NCBI GenBank assembly: GCA_021203705.1
Contig: JAJQAR010000331.1
Span: forward strand, 1 to 5,956
Length of the DNA: 5,956 nt
Direction: 5' to 3'
DNA from: Prevotella sp.
Lineage (GTDB): Bacteria; Bacteroidota; Bacteroidia; Bacteroidales; Bacteroidaceae
Below the pieces are notes generated by a model, which searched no databases, was not told the origin of the DNA, and worked only from the letters and a program-made list of their open reading frames with translations. Made by a program: the position numbers and the translations under genes. Shown in pieces: positions 1 through 5,956 of this stretch (position 1 is its first letter; each line of letters opens with the position of its first letter).

Positions 1-61
1 ATAGTAAATAATATTTATAAAACAAACTCTTATTGCGGTTGTATGATATAGGCTTACAGCA
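1..61. other. Non-coding tail downstream of thrC
   Basis: This AT-rich stretch follows the thrC stop codon. Read on the minus strand it has no GC-rich hairpin followed by a T-run. The only inverted repeats seen are a weak AAATA/TATTT pair near positions 6-16 and a 4-bp TGTA/TACA pair close to the thrC stop. The operon's transcript end probably lies beyond the left edge or is not an intrinsic terminator. I see no gene here. Confidence 0.5.
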
Positions 62-1363
62 TTATTCGTTCATCAGGAATTCCTTGAAGTTGGCGAAGTT
101 CTTAGTCATCGGGATGCTCCGTTTTGTTCCCTTCATGAACTCGGCGAGTCGGTCGGGGATGGTGACGGTGGAGTTGATTGCGCTCTCAACGGTGTCCTTG
201 AATTTGGCAGGGTGTGCCGTTTCAAGAAATACGCCAGTCTCGCCTGGCAGAAGCTGTTCTTTCAAGGCACGATAGCCACAAGCACCGTGGGGGTCGAGGA
301 TGTAACCGTTTTCGGTGAAACAGGATTTCATTGTCTCACGAATCTGGTTATCGCTGTATGTCGCACCACTGATTATTGAAGTAATTGTGTCGTGGTTGCC
401 CTTGTACAAGTCATAAACACGTGCGAAGTTGCTTGGATCTCCTACGTCCATAGCATTTGCTATTGTCTGGAAACTTGGTTTCGGCTTGTAAACGCCTGTT
501 TTCAGGAAGTTGTAGAAAATGTCGTTGGCATTGTTGGCAGCGATGAAACGCTTTATGGGCAGTCCCATGCGGTGTCCGAAAAGTCCAGCGGTGATGTTGC
601 CGAAATTACCGCTCGGAACGCATACGACAAGGTTGTCTGCAAGTCCCTGCTCTTTCATTCGTGCGTAAGCGTTGAAATAGTAGAACGCCTGTGGGAGGAA
701 ACGTGCCACATTGATTGAGTTGGCGGATGTCAGTCGGATATGTTCATTGAGTTCCTTGTCCATGAAGGCACTCTTGACCAATGCCTGGCAGTCGTCAAAC
801 ACCCCGTCAACCTCTATTGCCGTGATGTTCTGACCGAGTGTGGTGAACTGGCTTTCCTGAATTTTACTGACCTTTCCTTTCGGGTAAAGAACATACACGT
901 GGATGCCCTCAACACCCAAGAAGCCGTTGGCTACGGCAGAACCCGTGTCTCCGCTTGTGGCAACAAGTACGTTGACAAGTTCCTTGCCCTCCTTGCGGTT
1001 GAAATGACCGAGCATGCGAGCCATGAAGCGTGCTCCCACATCCTTGAAGGCGAGGGTAGGACCATGAAACAGTTCGAGCGACCAGATATTGTCGCAAACC
1101 TTCACAACAGGACAATCGAAAGAGAGTGTGTCGTAAACGATTTTCTTCAAATCATCACTTTCGATATCCTCTCCGAAGAACGCTTTAGCTACCTCAAAGG
1201 CGATTTCCTGGAATGAAAAGTGTTCGATATTGTCAAAAAAATCATTTGGGAGTTGTTTTATCTCCTCTGGCATATACAGTCCCTTGTCAGATGCCAACCC
1301 TTTCACTACGGCTTCACGCAGTGTGGCAAGGGGAGAGGTATGGTTCGTACTATAATAGTGCAT
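62..1363 (-). CDS. thrC: Threonine synthase (PLP-dependent)
   Basis: This 433-residue protein converts O-phosphohomoserine to threonine and phosphate in the cytoplasm, the last step of threonine synthesis. The start MHYYSTNH matches the short N-terminal domain of bacterial threonine synthases. In the PLP fold, HGPTLAFKD (residues 100-108) places the cofactor-binding lysine at K107. ATSGDTGSA (135-143) and PSGNFGN (250-256) fit the substrate and PLP-phosphate binding loops, and SANSINVARFLPQ (213-225), AMDVGDPSNF (304-313) and DPHGACGY (357-364) are family signatures. The length is normal for the bacterial/fungal-type class, and no key residue looks lost. It is the last gene of the operon, 50 bp after the apgM-type gene. 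No Shine-Dalgarno motif precedes the ATG; instead an A-rich stretch and a heptamer repeat lie directly upstream. The family call is firm; the regulation is inferred from operon position. Confidence 0.97.
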   Translation of the reverse strand: MHYYSTNHTSPLATLREAVVKGLASDKGLYMPEEIKQLPNDFFDNIEHFSFQEIAFEVAKAFFGEDIESDDLKKIVYDTLSFDCPVVKVCDNIWSLELFHGPTLAFKDVGARFMARMLGHFNRKEGKELVNVLVATSGDTGSAVANGFLGVEGIHVYVLYPKGKVSKIQESQFTTLGQNITAIEVDGVFDDCQALVKSAFMDKELNEHIRLTSANSINVARFLPQAFYYFNAYARMKEQGLADNLVVCVPSGNFGNITAGLFGHRMGLPIKRFIAANNANDIFYNFLKTGVYKPKPSFQTIANAMDVGDPSNFARVYDLYKGNHDTITSIISGATYSDNQIRETMKSCFTENGYILDPHGACGYRALKEQLLPGETGVFLETAHPAKFKDTVESAINSTVTIPDRLAEFMKGTKRSIPMTKNFANFKEFLMNE

Positions 1364-1366
1364 TTT

Positions 1367-1393
1367 GAGTTAAGAGTTAAGAATTAAGAATTC
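1367..1393 (-). repeat. Degenerate 7-bp tandem repeat abutting the thrC start
   Basis: On the plus strand the units are GAGTTAA (1367-1373), GAGTTAA (1374-1380), GAATTAA (1381-1387) and a partial GAATTC (1388-1393). On the transcribed strand this gives TTAATTC/TTAACTC units ending three bases before the thrC ATG. The repeat fills 27 of the 50 bp between the apgM-type gene and thrC, so it occupies the place of a ribosome binding site. Its function is unknown. It may be a neutral low-complexity expansion or may set the A/T-rich, unstructured context that Bacteroidetes ribosomes favour. Confidence 0.85.
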
Positions 1394-1413
1394 GATTTTG
1401 CTTGTAACTTTCC

Positions 1414-2661
1414 TCATATAGCCATTAAGTTTCTGATGAACTCGTCTTGACGCAGCATGCCGTAATAGCCGTTGACACAACTGACTTCATCGTAGGTTTG
1501 AACGTCATCAGGTTCGATACCAGGATGCCATATTGCGAATGGCACAGGTTCCTGAACGTGGATACGCATCTCAACGGGGGTAGGGTGGTCGGGCATCACG
1601 GCAATACAAACAGGGTTGTCCTTCCACTTGCTTACCTCATCATAGATTGGTTTTACGATTCTTTGGTCGAGATATTCTATTGTACGGAGTTTCAATTCAA
1701 GGTCTCCATCATGGCCGGCCTCATCACTTGCCTCAAGGTGCAGGAACACGAAATCGTTTGTCCTAAGGGCGTTGATTGTCGCCTGTGCCTTTCCCTCATA
1801 GTTGGTGTTGTAAAGTCCAGTAGCACCTGGTACGTTTATCGCATCCAATCCTGCATAATGACCGATTCCCTTTATAAGGTCAACGGCAGTGATTACGGCA
1901 CCGCACTTGATTTGCGGATAAAGATCCTCTAATGTCTGCATAGCAGGGCGGTAACCGCCGCTCCAGGGCCATATACTGTTAGCCATGTTCTTGCCGTTCT
2001 TCTTCCTCTCGATATTGAAAGGATGGTTTTCGAGCAGTGGTTGTGATTTTAGGATAAGGCTGTTTATCAGATCAGCCGTTTCCTGACCAGTCATGCGCTC
2101 TCCGTCTTTCTTGTTCTCCCACCCCTTTTCAGCTTTCACCAAAAGAGGTCGCCATGGCTCATCAGGGTGGTCGTGAGGCGGTGCGCACTCAATATGTTTG
2201 TTACCGCCACGTATAACGAGCAGGTGACGGTATTGTATTCCAGGAATAAACTGGATATTCTCGTTTCCAAGATGTTCATTGAGGTATTTTATCAGTCCTG
2301 CAGCATCTTCGGTCTGTAAATGACCGCCATGGTGGTTTTTTATCGTGCCGTTATCTGCTAATGTGATGATGTTGCAACGTATTGCGAAGTCATCAGGGCG
2401 CATCTCATAACCGATGCTTGCCGCCTCAAGTGGACCCCTGCCTTCATATACCTTACTGAGGTCATAACCAAGAATGGAGGTGTTGGCAACCTCGCTGCCA
2501 GGAGGGAAGCCATCGGGTACGGTCAGCAACCTGCCCGTGCGCCCGTTACGTGCCAGCATATCCATATATGGCTTGTTGGCATATTGCAGCAATGTCTTTC
2601 CTCCCAATCTTTCAACGGCATGGTCGGCCATTCCGTCTCCGAGTATTATCAAATGCTTCAT
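1414..2661 (-). CDS. apgM-type phosphoglycerate mutase family protein, proposed alternative homoserine kinase
   Basis: This 415-residue protein belongs to the alkaline-phosphatase superfamily, in the archaeal-type cofactor-independent phosphoglycerate mutase (ApgM) branch. Metal-site elements are visible: GDGMAD (residues 8-13, D9), PGSEVANTSILGYD (55-68), in which S62 aligns with the family's phosphorylated serine, EASDEAGHDGD (310-320) and MPDHPTP (356-362). NHHGGHL (109-115) and PPHDHPDEPW (161-170) lie in the inserted domain. Databases often label such proteins phosphoglycerate mutase, but a subfamily found with threonine genes has been proposed to be a homoserine kinase. Here it sits between thrA and thrC, 50 bp from each, exactly where the missing homoserine-to-phosphohomoserine step is needed. 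I therefore favour homoserine kinase, without excluding mutase activity. The ATG at 2659-2661 opens MKHLIILGDG, the expected first strand, so the start is secure. No truncation is evident. Confidence 0.85.
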   Translation of the reverse strand: MKHLIILGDGMADHAVERLGGKTLLQYANKPYMDMLARNGRTGRLLTVPDGFPPGSEVANTSILGYDLSKVYEGRGPLEAASIGYEMRPDDFAIRCNIITLADNGTIKNHHGGHLQTEDAAGLIKYLNEHLGNENIQFIPGIQYRHLLVIRGGNKHIECAPPHDHPDEPWRPLLVKAEKGWENKKDGERMTGQETADLINSLILKSQPLLENHPFNIERKKNGKNMANSIWPWSGGYRPAMQTLEDLYPQIKCGAVITAVDLIKGIGHYAGLDAINVPGATGLYNTNYEGKAQATINALRTNDFVFLHLEASDEAGHDGDLELKLRTIEYLDQRIVKPIYDEVSKWKDNPVCIAVMPDHPTPVEMRIHVQEPVPFAIWHPGIEPDDVQTYDEVSCVNGYYGMLRQDEFIRNLMAI

Positions 2662-2711
2662 TGTTCGTTGTTTATGCAGTTTCCCTGAAATGTTGGTTGC
2701 TTTTCAAAAAA

Positions 2712-5147
2712 TCAGATATTAGCGATACTCATTATGTTAGCGAATACGCCAGCCGCCGTTACGCTCGCCCCGGCGCCATAGCCCTGTATGAGCATCGGGT
2801 ATTCCTTGTAACGCTCGGTGGTAAGCAGAACTATGTTGTTAGAGCCTTCGAGGTTATAGAAAGGATGGTCTTTCTCCACTGTCTGCAAGGAGACACTCGT
2901 TTGTCCCAATTCCATTTTCGCCACGAAACGCCAGCGCATCTCTTTTGCCTCAATCTCCTTACGGCGTTCCTCAAAATCAGCATCCAACTGTGGCAGATTT
3001 GTCCAGAAGTCATCCAACGACCCATCGAAGAACGACTGTGGGATGAAAAGGTTTTTCTCCACGTCAGCCTGTTCTGTTTTGTAACCAGCTTCACGCGAGA
3101 GGATTACGAGTTTTCGTATTACGTCAGTGCCACTAAGGTCAATGCGTGGGTCAGGCTCACTGTAACCACTTTCCTTTGCACGGCGAACAGCTTCAGAGAA
3201 TGGCACTTCTGCGGACAGTTCGTTGAAAATGAAATTCAGCGTACCACTAAGTACAGCTTCTATCTTCAGTATTTTGTCACCTGAATTTCTTAGGTCATTT
3301 ATTGTACCGATAATCGGCAGTCCTGCTCCCACATTCGTCTCGAAACGGAATTTCACGCCACGTGCGAGAGCCGTTTTTTTCAGTTTGAAATAGCTCTTAT
3401 AGTCGGATGATGCCGCAATCTTGTTGGCTGCGATAATGGATATGTTGTGTTCAAGGAAATCCTGATAGAGAGCCGCCACCTCACTGCTTGCGGTGCAGTC
3501 AACGAACACGCTGTTGAAGATATTCATGCCTACCACCTCATCGTGCATGTGCTGGGTGTTGCTGGGCTCTGAGTTCTCAAGAATTTCACGATAATTGTTC
3601 AGGTCGATTCCCTCACGGTCGAAGACTGCGTTCTTACTGGTAGCAATGCCAACCACGTTGAGTTTCAACCGTCTGTTCTGTTTCAGTTCCTCGTATTGAG
3701 AGCGTATCTGTTCGAGTAATTTGCTTCCCACCGTTCCGATACCACAGATAAACAGGTTGAGGACGTTGTATTCAGAGAGGAAGAACGAGTCGTGCAATAC
3801 GTTGAGCGACTTTCTAAGATATTTCCTGTTTACTACAAAGGATATGTTTGTCTCTGATGCACCCTGCGCACAGGCGATGACACTTATACCACTTCTTCCC
3901 AACGTACCGAACAGTTTTCCAGCGATACCTGGAGTATGTTTCATGTTCTCACCTACGATGGCTATTGTGGCAAGTCCACTCTCCGCATGCATGGGGAACA
4001 TTGCACCTGTCTCTATCTCCTTTGCGAACTCCTCGTTGAGCACTCTCACGGCATCTGCGGCATCGGAGCCCTTAACACCGATAGAAGTAGAGTTCTCGGA
4101 AGAAGCCTGACTGACCATGAAGACAGAAATGCCGTTGTCTGCCAATGCTGTGAAGATACGGCGGTTGACACCGATAACACCCACCATAGACAGTCCTGTT
4201 ACAGTTATCAAAGTGGTGTCGCTGATGCTCGAAATACCTTTAATCGCTTTGCGGTCGTTGTCGATTTTTTCTTTTATCACCGTACCCTGCGCCTTGGGGT
4301 TGAAAGTGTTCTTTACCTTTATAGGAATGTTCTTGATACATACAGGGTATATCGTTGGAGGATAGATAACTTTCGCACCGAAGTTGCAAAGCTCCATTGC
4401 CTCAATATAGCTCAATTCGCTTATCGTGTATGCTGTGTGTATGATGCGTGGGTCGGCTGTCATAAAACCGTCAACATCAGTCCAAATCTCAAGAATCTCA
4501 GCGTTGAGGGCTGCTGCGATGATTGATGCCGTGTAGTCGCTACCGCCTCGCCCTAAGTTTGTAGTCTCGCCAGTGTTTTTGTCCTTACTGATGAAACCTG
4601 GTACTACGGAAATGCGAGGCATATCAACGAATGCTTCCCGCACTAACTTGTTGGTCAGTTCACTATCCAATGTATTCTTGCGGTTTTTGTACTCTGTCTT
4701 GATAAAGTCGCGCGCATCCAACAACACGGCATTCTTTACCAATGTTGCGGTGATAAGCGAACTGAGCCGCTCGCCATAGCTTACTATGGCGTTCTGGGTT
4801 TTCTCACTAAGGTCGTGGATTAGGTAAACACCGTAAAAAATACTTTTGAGCTGTTCTAAAAGGATGTCAACAGCATTGAAAAGGTCCTCTCTTTTCTTCG
4901 GATCGGTTATTATCTTGTCAATCATCTGATGGTGGCGTTTCACCATCAAATCAAAGTCTTTCTTGTATTTGTCATCGCCACGCAATGCTAATTGTGACAT
5001 TGTAAGGAGATCATCGGTTATTCCTCCTAATGCGCTGACGACAACTACTATGGGCTGTTTCTTAGCCTCAAATTCTACTATTTTCTTTAAGCACAGAATG
5101 CTTTTAACGGAACCTACGGACGTTCCACCAAATTTTAAAACTTTCAT
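2712..5147 (-). CDS. thrA: Bifunctional aspartokinase / homoserine dehydrogenase
   Basis: This 811-residue protein catalyses steps one and three of the aspartate-to-threonine route: ATP-dependent phosphorylation of aspartate, and NAD(P)H reduction of aspartate semialdehyde to homoserine. The kinase domain (about 1-290) has KFGGTSVG (5-12), SYGER (123-127), GRGGSDYTA (199-207) and WTDVDG (222-227). Two ACT-type regulatory segments follow (about 312-380 and 393-455), so feedback by threonine is likely but not shown here. The dehydrogenase part starts with the Rossmann motif GIGTVG (469-474), then ANKIAAS (574-580), SGTLNFI (634-640) and the signature around EPDPRIDLSGTDVIRK. In that signature E664, D675 and K679 match the spacing of catalytic-site residues known from yeast homoserine dehydrogenase. 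The length equals that of fused ThrA/MetL enzymes. It is first in the operon behind its own promoter candidate. The symbol thrA rather than metL rests on the operon context. Confidence 0.97.
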   Translation of the reverse strand: MKVLKFGGTSVGSVKSILCLKKIVEFEAKKQPIVVVVSALGGITDDLLTMSQLALRGDDKYKKDFDLMVKRHHQMIDKIITDPKKREDLFNAVDILLEQLKSIFYGVYLIHDLSEKTQNAIVSYGERLSSLITATLVKNAVLLDARDFIKTEYKNRKNTLDSELTNKLVREAFVDMPRISVVPGFISKDKNTGETTNLGRGGSDYTASIIAAALNAEILEIWTDVDGFMTADPRIIHTAYTISELSYIEAMELCNFGAKVIYPPTIYPVCIKNIPIKVKNTFNPKAQGTVIKEKIDNDRKAIKGISSISDTTLITVTGLSMVGVIGVNRRIFTALADNGISVFMVSQASSENSTSIGVKGSDAADAVRVLNEEFAKEIETGAMFPMHAESGLATIAIVGENMKHTPGIAGKLFGTLGRSGISVIACAQGASETNISFVVNRKYLRKSLNVLHDSFFLSEYNVLNLFICGIGTVGSKLLEQIRSQYEELKQNRRLKLNVVGIATSKNAVFDREGIDLNNYREILENSEPSNTQHMHDEVVGMNIFNSVFVDCTASSEVAALYQDFLEHNISIIAANKIAASSDYKSYFKLKKTALARGVKFRFETNVGAGLPIIGTINDLRNSGDKILKIEAVLSGTLNFIFNELSAEVPFSEAVRRAKESGYSEPDPRIDLSGTDVIRKLVILSREAGYKTEQADVEKNLFIPQSFFDGSLDDFWTNLPQLDADFEERRKEIEAKEMRWRFVAKMELGQTSVSLQTVEKDHPFYNLEGSNNIVLLTTERYKEYPMLIQGYGAGASVTAAGVFANIMSIANI

Positions 5148-5163
5148 TTTTGTTTTGTTTTAG
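5148..5163 (-). promoter_or_regulatory. A-rich translation initiation region of thrA, no Shine-Dalgarno
   Basis: On the coding strand the bases just before the thrA ATG are almost only A with scattered C and T (ACTAAAACAAAACAAAA). There is no GGAGG-like sequence. This is the usual look of Bacteroidetes start sites, where A-rich unstructured leaders replace the Shine-Dalgarno interaction. It also supports the ATG at 5145-5147, which begins MKVLKFGG. Confidence 0.6.
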
Positions 5164-5165
5164 TT

Positions 5166-5207
5166 GTTTGAGAGCCCTGCGACAAATAGGGCGTATTTTT
5201 CTTAAAC
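5166..5207 (-). promoter_or_regulatory. Potential hairpin in the thrA 5' leader
   Basis: On the minus strand GCCCT and AGGGC (5188-5192 and 5174-5178) form a perfect 5-bp stem around a 9-base loop. Outside it, GTTTAAG (5201-5207) can pair with CTCAAAC (5166-5172) at six of seven positions, leaving an asymmetric internal loop of 8 and 1 bases. The structure would cover most of the roughly 60-base untranslated leader expected from the promoter at 5213-5243. No T-run follows on this strand, so it does not look like an intrinsic terminator. Any regulatory role is inference. Confidence 0.35.
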
Positions 5208-5212
5208 GGCTG

Positions 5213-5243
5213 CAAAATTAACAAGAAATCTGTTTTTAGACAA
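5213..5243 (-). promoter_or_regulatory. Bacteroidetes-type promoter for the thr operon
   Basis: On the minus strand TTG (5241-5243), a 20-base spacer and TAATTTTG (5213-5220) fit the Bacteroidetes primary sigma factor consensus of TTTG near -33 and TAnnTTTG near -7. Transcription would begin a few bases downstream, around 5205-5209, giving a leader of about 60 bases before the thrA ATG. I found no comparable match in either 50-bp gap, so one promoter probably serves all three genes. Confidence 0.65.
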
Positions 5244-5262
5244 TTTTTCATGTATAAATTAC

Positions 5263-5270
5263 TACATTTG
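5263..5270 (+). promoter_or_regulatory. Probable -7 element for the rightward oxidoreductase gene
   Basis: TACATTTG matches the Bacteroidetes -7 consensus TAnnTTTG exactly and lies 17 bases before the ATG at 5288, implying a very short leader of about 10 bases. I see no convincing TTTG at the expected upstream distance; the region around 5239-5243 reads GACAA. The call therefore rests on one element and its position. Confidence 0.5.
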
Positions 5271-5287
5271 CAAAGAAAAAACTTGAA

Positions 5288-5956
5288 ATGATTAACGAAT
5301 ATCAGGTCAGACTTTTGCCGCAGGATGCGGTTGACGAGGCGGCTATCATAGATTCTGTTGCCCGTGAGAAGGGTTTTGATGCGAGGACGGTGAGGCATCT
5401 TAGGGTGTTGAAACGAAGTATTGACGCGCGTCAGCGCACTATTTACGTTAATCTCATGGTTAGAGTATATATAAATGAGGAACCAGAGGATGACGCATAC
5501 GAGCACACAGAATATCCTGACGTATCGGCGGCTAAGCGTGTCATTGTGGTGGGTGAGGGGCCTGGCGGACTGTTCGCATCGCTTCGCCTTATAGAATTAG
5601 GGCTGCGACCTGTTATTATTGAGCGGGGTAAGGATGTGCATGAGCGCAAGAAAGACCTTGCTCAGATTACCAAGACACAAAAGGTTGACGGTGAGAGCAA
5701 TTATTGCTTTGGAGAAGGAGGTGCTGGTGCTTATTCTGACGGAAAACTATATACGAGGAGCAAGAAACGAGGGAATGTCAATAAGATTTTGAATGTGTTT
5801 TGTCAGCATGGAGCACCGCTATCGATTTTATCTGATGCTCATCCTCATATCGGAACAGACAAGTTGCCAGGCGTAATCGAAAATATGCGCAACACTATTA
5901 TTAAATGTGGCGGTGAGGTGCATTTCCGCATGAAGATGACGGGTATGCTGCTTGAT
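5288..5956 (+). CDS. FAD-dependent dehydrogenase (COG2509 type), N-terminal part, cut by the window edge
   Basis: The frame stays open for 223 codons to the right edge, so the gene is partial. Full-length relatives are about 500-550 residues as I recall. Residues 1-80 form a lead domain (INEYQVRLLPQDAVDEAAII... with RHLRVLKRSIDAR at 36-48) typical of this family. A Rossmann FAD-binding fold follows: RVIVVGEGPGGLFAS (84-98) with the dinucleotide motif GEGPGG (89-94), and E112 at the end of the second strand, expected to bind the FAD ribose. FGEGGAGAYSDGKL (141-154) and DAHPHIGTDKLP (183-194) are family-conserved stretches. The substrate of this family is not known to me, so no specific reaction is claimed. 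The ATG at 5288 is the first in its frame after the stop at 5255-5257. The gene is divergent from the thr operon, and nothing in it suggests a threonine role. Confidence 0.88.
   Translation, partial: MINEYQVRLLPQDAVDEAAIIDSVAREKGFDARTVRHLRVLKRSIDARQRTIYVNLMVRVYINEEPEDDAYEHTEYPDVSAAKRVIVVGEGPGGLFASLRLIELGLRPVIIERGKDVHERKKDLAQITKTQKVDGESNYCFGEGGAGAYSDGKLYTRSKKRGNVNKILNVFCQHGAPLSILSDAHPHIGTDKLPGVIENMRNTIIKCGGEVHFRMKMTGMLLD

Noticed and set aside
1..61. Terminator for the thr operon
   Set aside because: The only inverted repeats are 4-5 bp and AT-rich or weak, with no T-run in the right place on the minus strand.
740..1216. Open frame of 158 codons on the plus strand
   Set aside because: It lies wholly antisense inside thrC, with no start context or family resemblance.
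2550..3284. Open frame of 244 codons on the plus strand
   Set aside because: It runs antisense to thrA and the start of the apgM-type gene, both of which are strongly conserved; the translation has no recognisable motif and looks like a shadow frame.
5174..5200. Intrinsic terminator on the plus strand (GCCCT/AGGGC stem followed by GTATTTTT)
   Set aside because: No plus-strand gene lies upstream to be terminated, the stem is only 5 bp, and the T-run is interrupted.
5148..5212. Threonine leader peptide or attenuator upstream of thrA
   Set aside because: The leader has no ATG-initiated short frame rich in Thr or Ile codons and no terminator hairpin with a T-run on the minus strand.
5423..5432. 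Perfect 10-bp palindrome GACGCGCGTC
   Set aside because: It is inside the oxidoreductase coding sequence, where the codons read as a normal family stretch (SIDARQR), and is probably a chance palindrome.
5144..5506. Open frame of 120 codons on the minus strand that would overlap the thrA start
   Set aside because: It is antisense to the oxidoreductase gene, covers the divergent promoters and has no family features. Its stop overlapping the thrA ATG looks accidental.

Overview
The window looks like chromosomal DNA of a Bacteroidales bacterium, probably Prevotella or a close relative. Four things point that way: the fused ThrA begins KFGGTSVGSVKSIL; a phosphoglycerate-mutase-family protein sits where a classical homoserine kinase gene (thrB) might be expected; the start codons follow A-rich stretches without Shine-Dalgarno motifs; and the promoter candidates match the Bacteroidetes TTG / TAnnTTTG type. 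The genus is an inference from remembered protein similarity and was not tested.

Layout. Positions 1-61 are the tail after the operon, with no gene or convincing terminator. Positions 62-5147 on the minus strand carry a complete threonine operon, transcribed from right to left: thrA (bifunctional aspartokinase/homoserine dehydrogenase, 2712-5147), an apgM-type gene proposed to be an alternative homoserine kinase (1414-2661), and thrC (threonine synthase, 62-1363). Both gaps between these genes are exactly 50 bp. The gap before thrC is mostly a degenerate 7-bp tandem repeat ending three bases from the thrC start codon. Positions 5148-5287 are a divergent control region with a good promoter for thrA, a partial one for the rightward gene, and a leader able to form a hairpin. 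From 5288 to the right edge a plus-strand gene begins that encodes the first 223 residues of a large FAD-dependent dehydrogenase (COG2509 type) and is cut off by the window.

How the genes work together. ThrA phosphorylates aspartate and later reduces aspartate semialdehyde to homoserine. The middle protein would make O-phosphohomoserine, and ThrC converts that to threonine. The intervening step, aspartate-semialdehyde dehydrogenase (asd), is not in the window. No classical GHMP-family ThrB is present, which makes the middle gene the natural candidate for that step. I found no mobile element, CRISPR array, tRNA or rRNA. Apart from the non-orthologous kinase candidate and the small non-coding signals, this is ordinary core metabolism.
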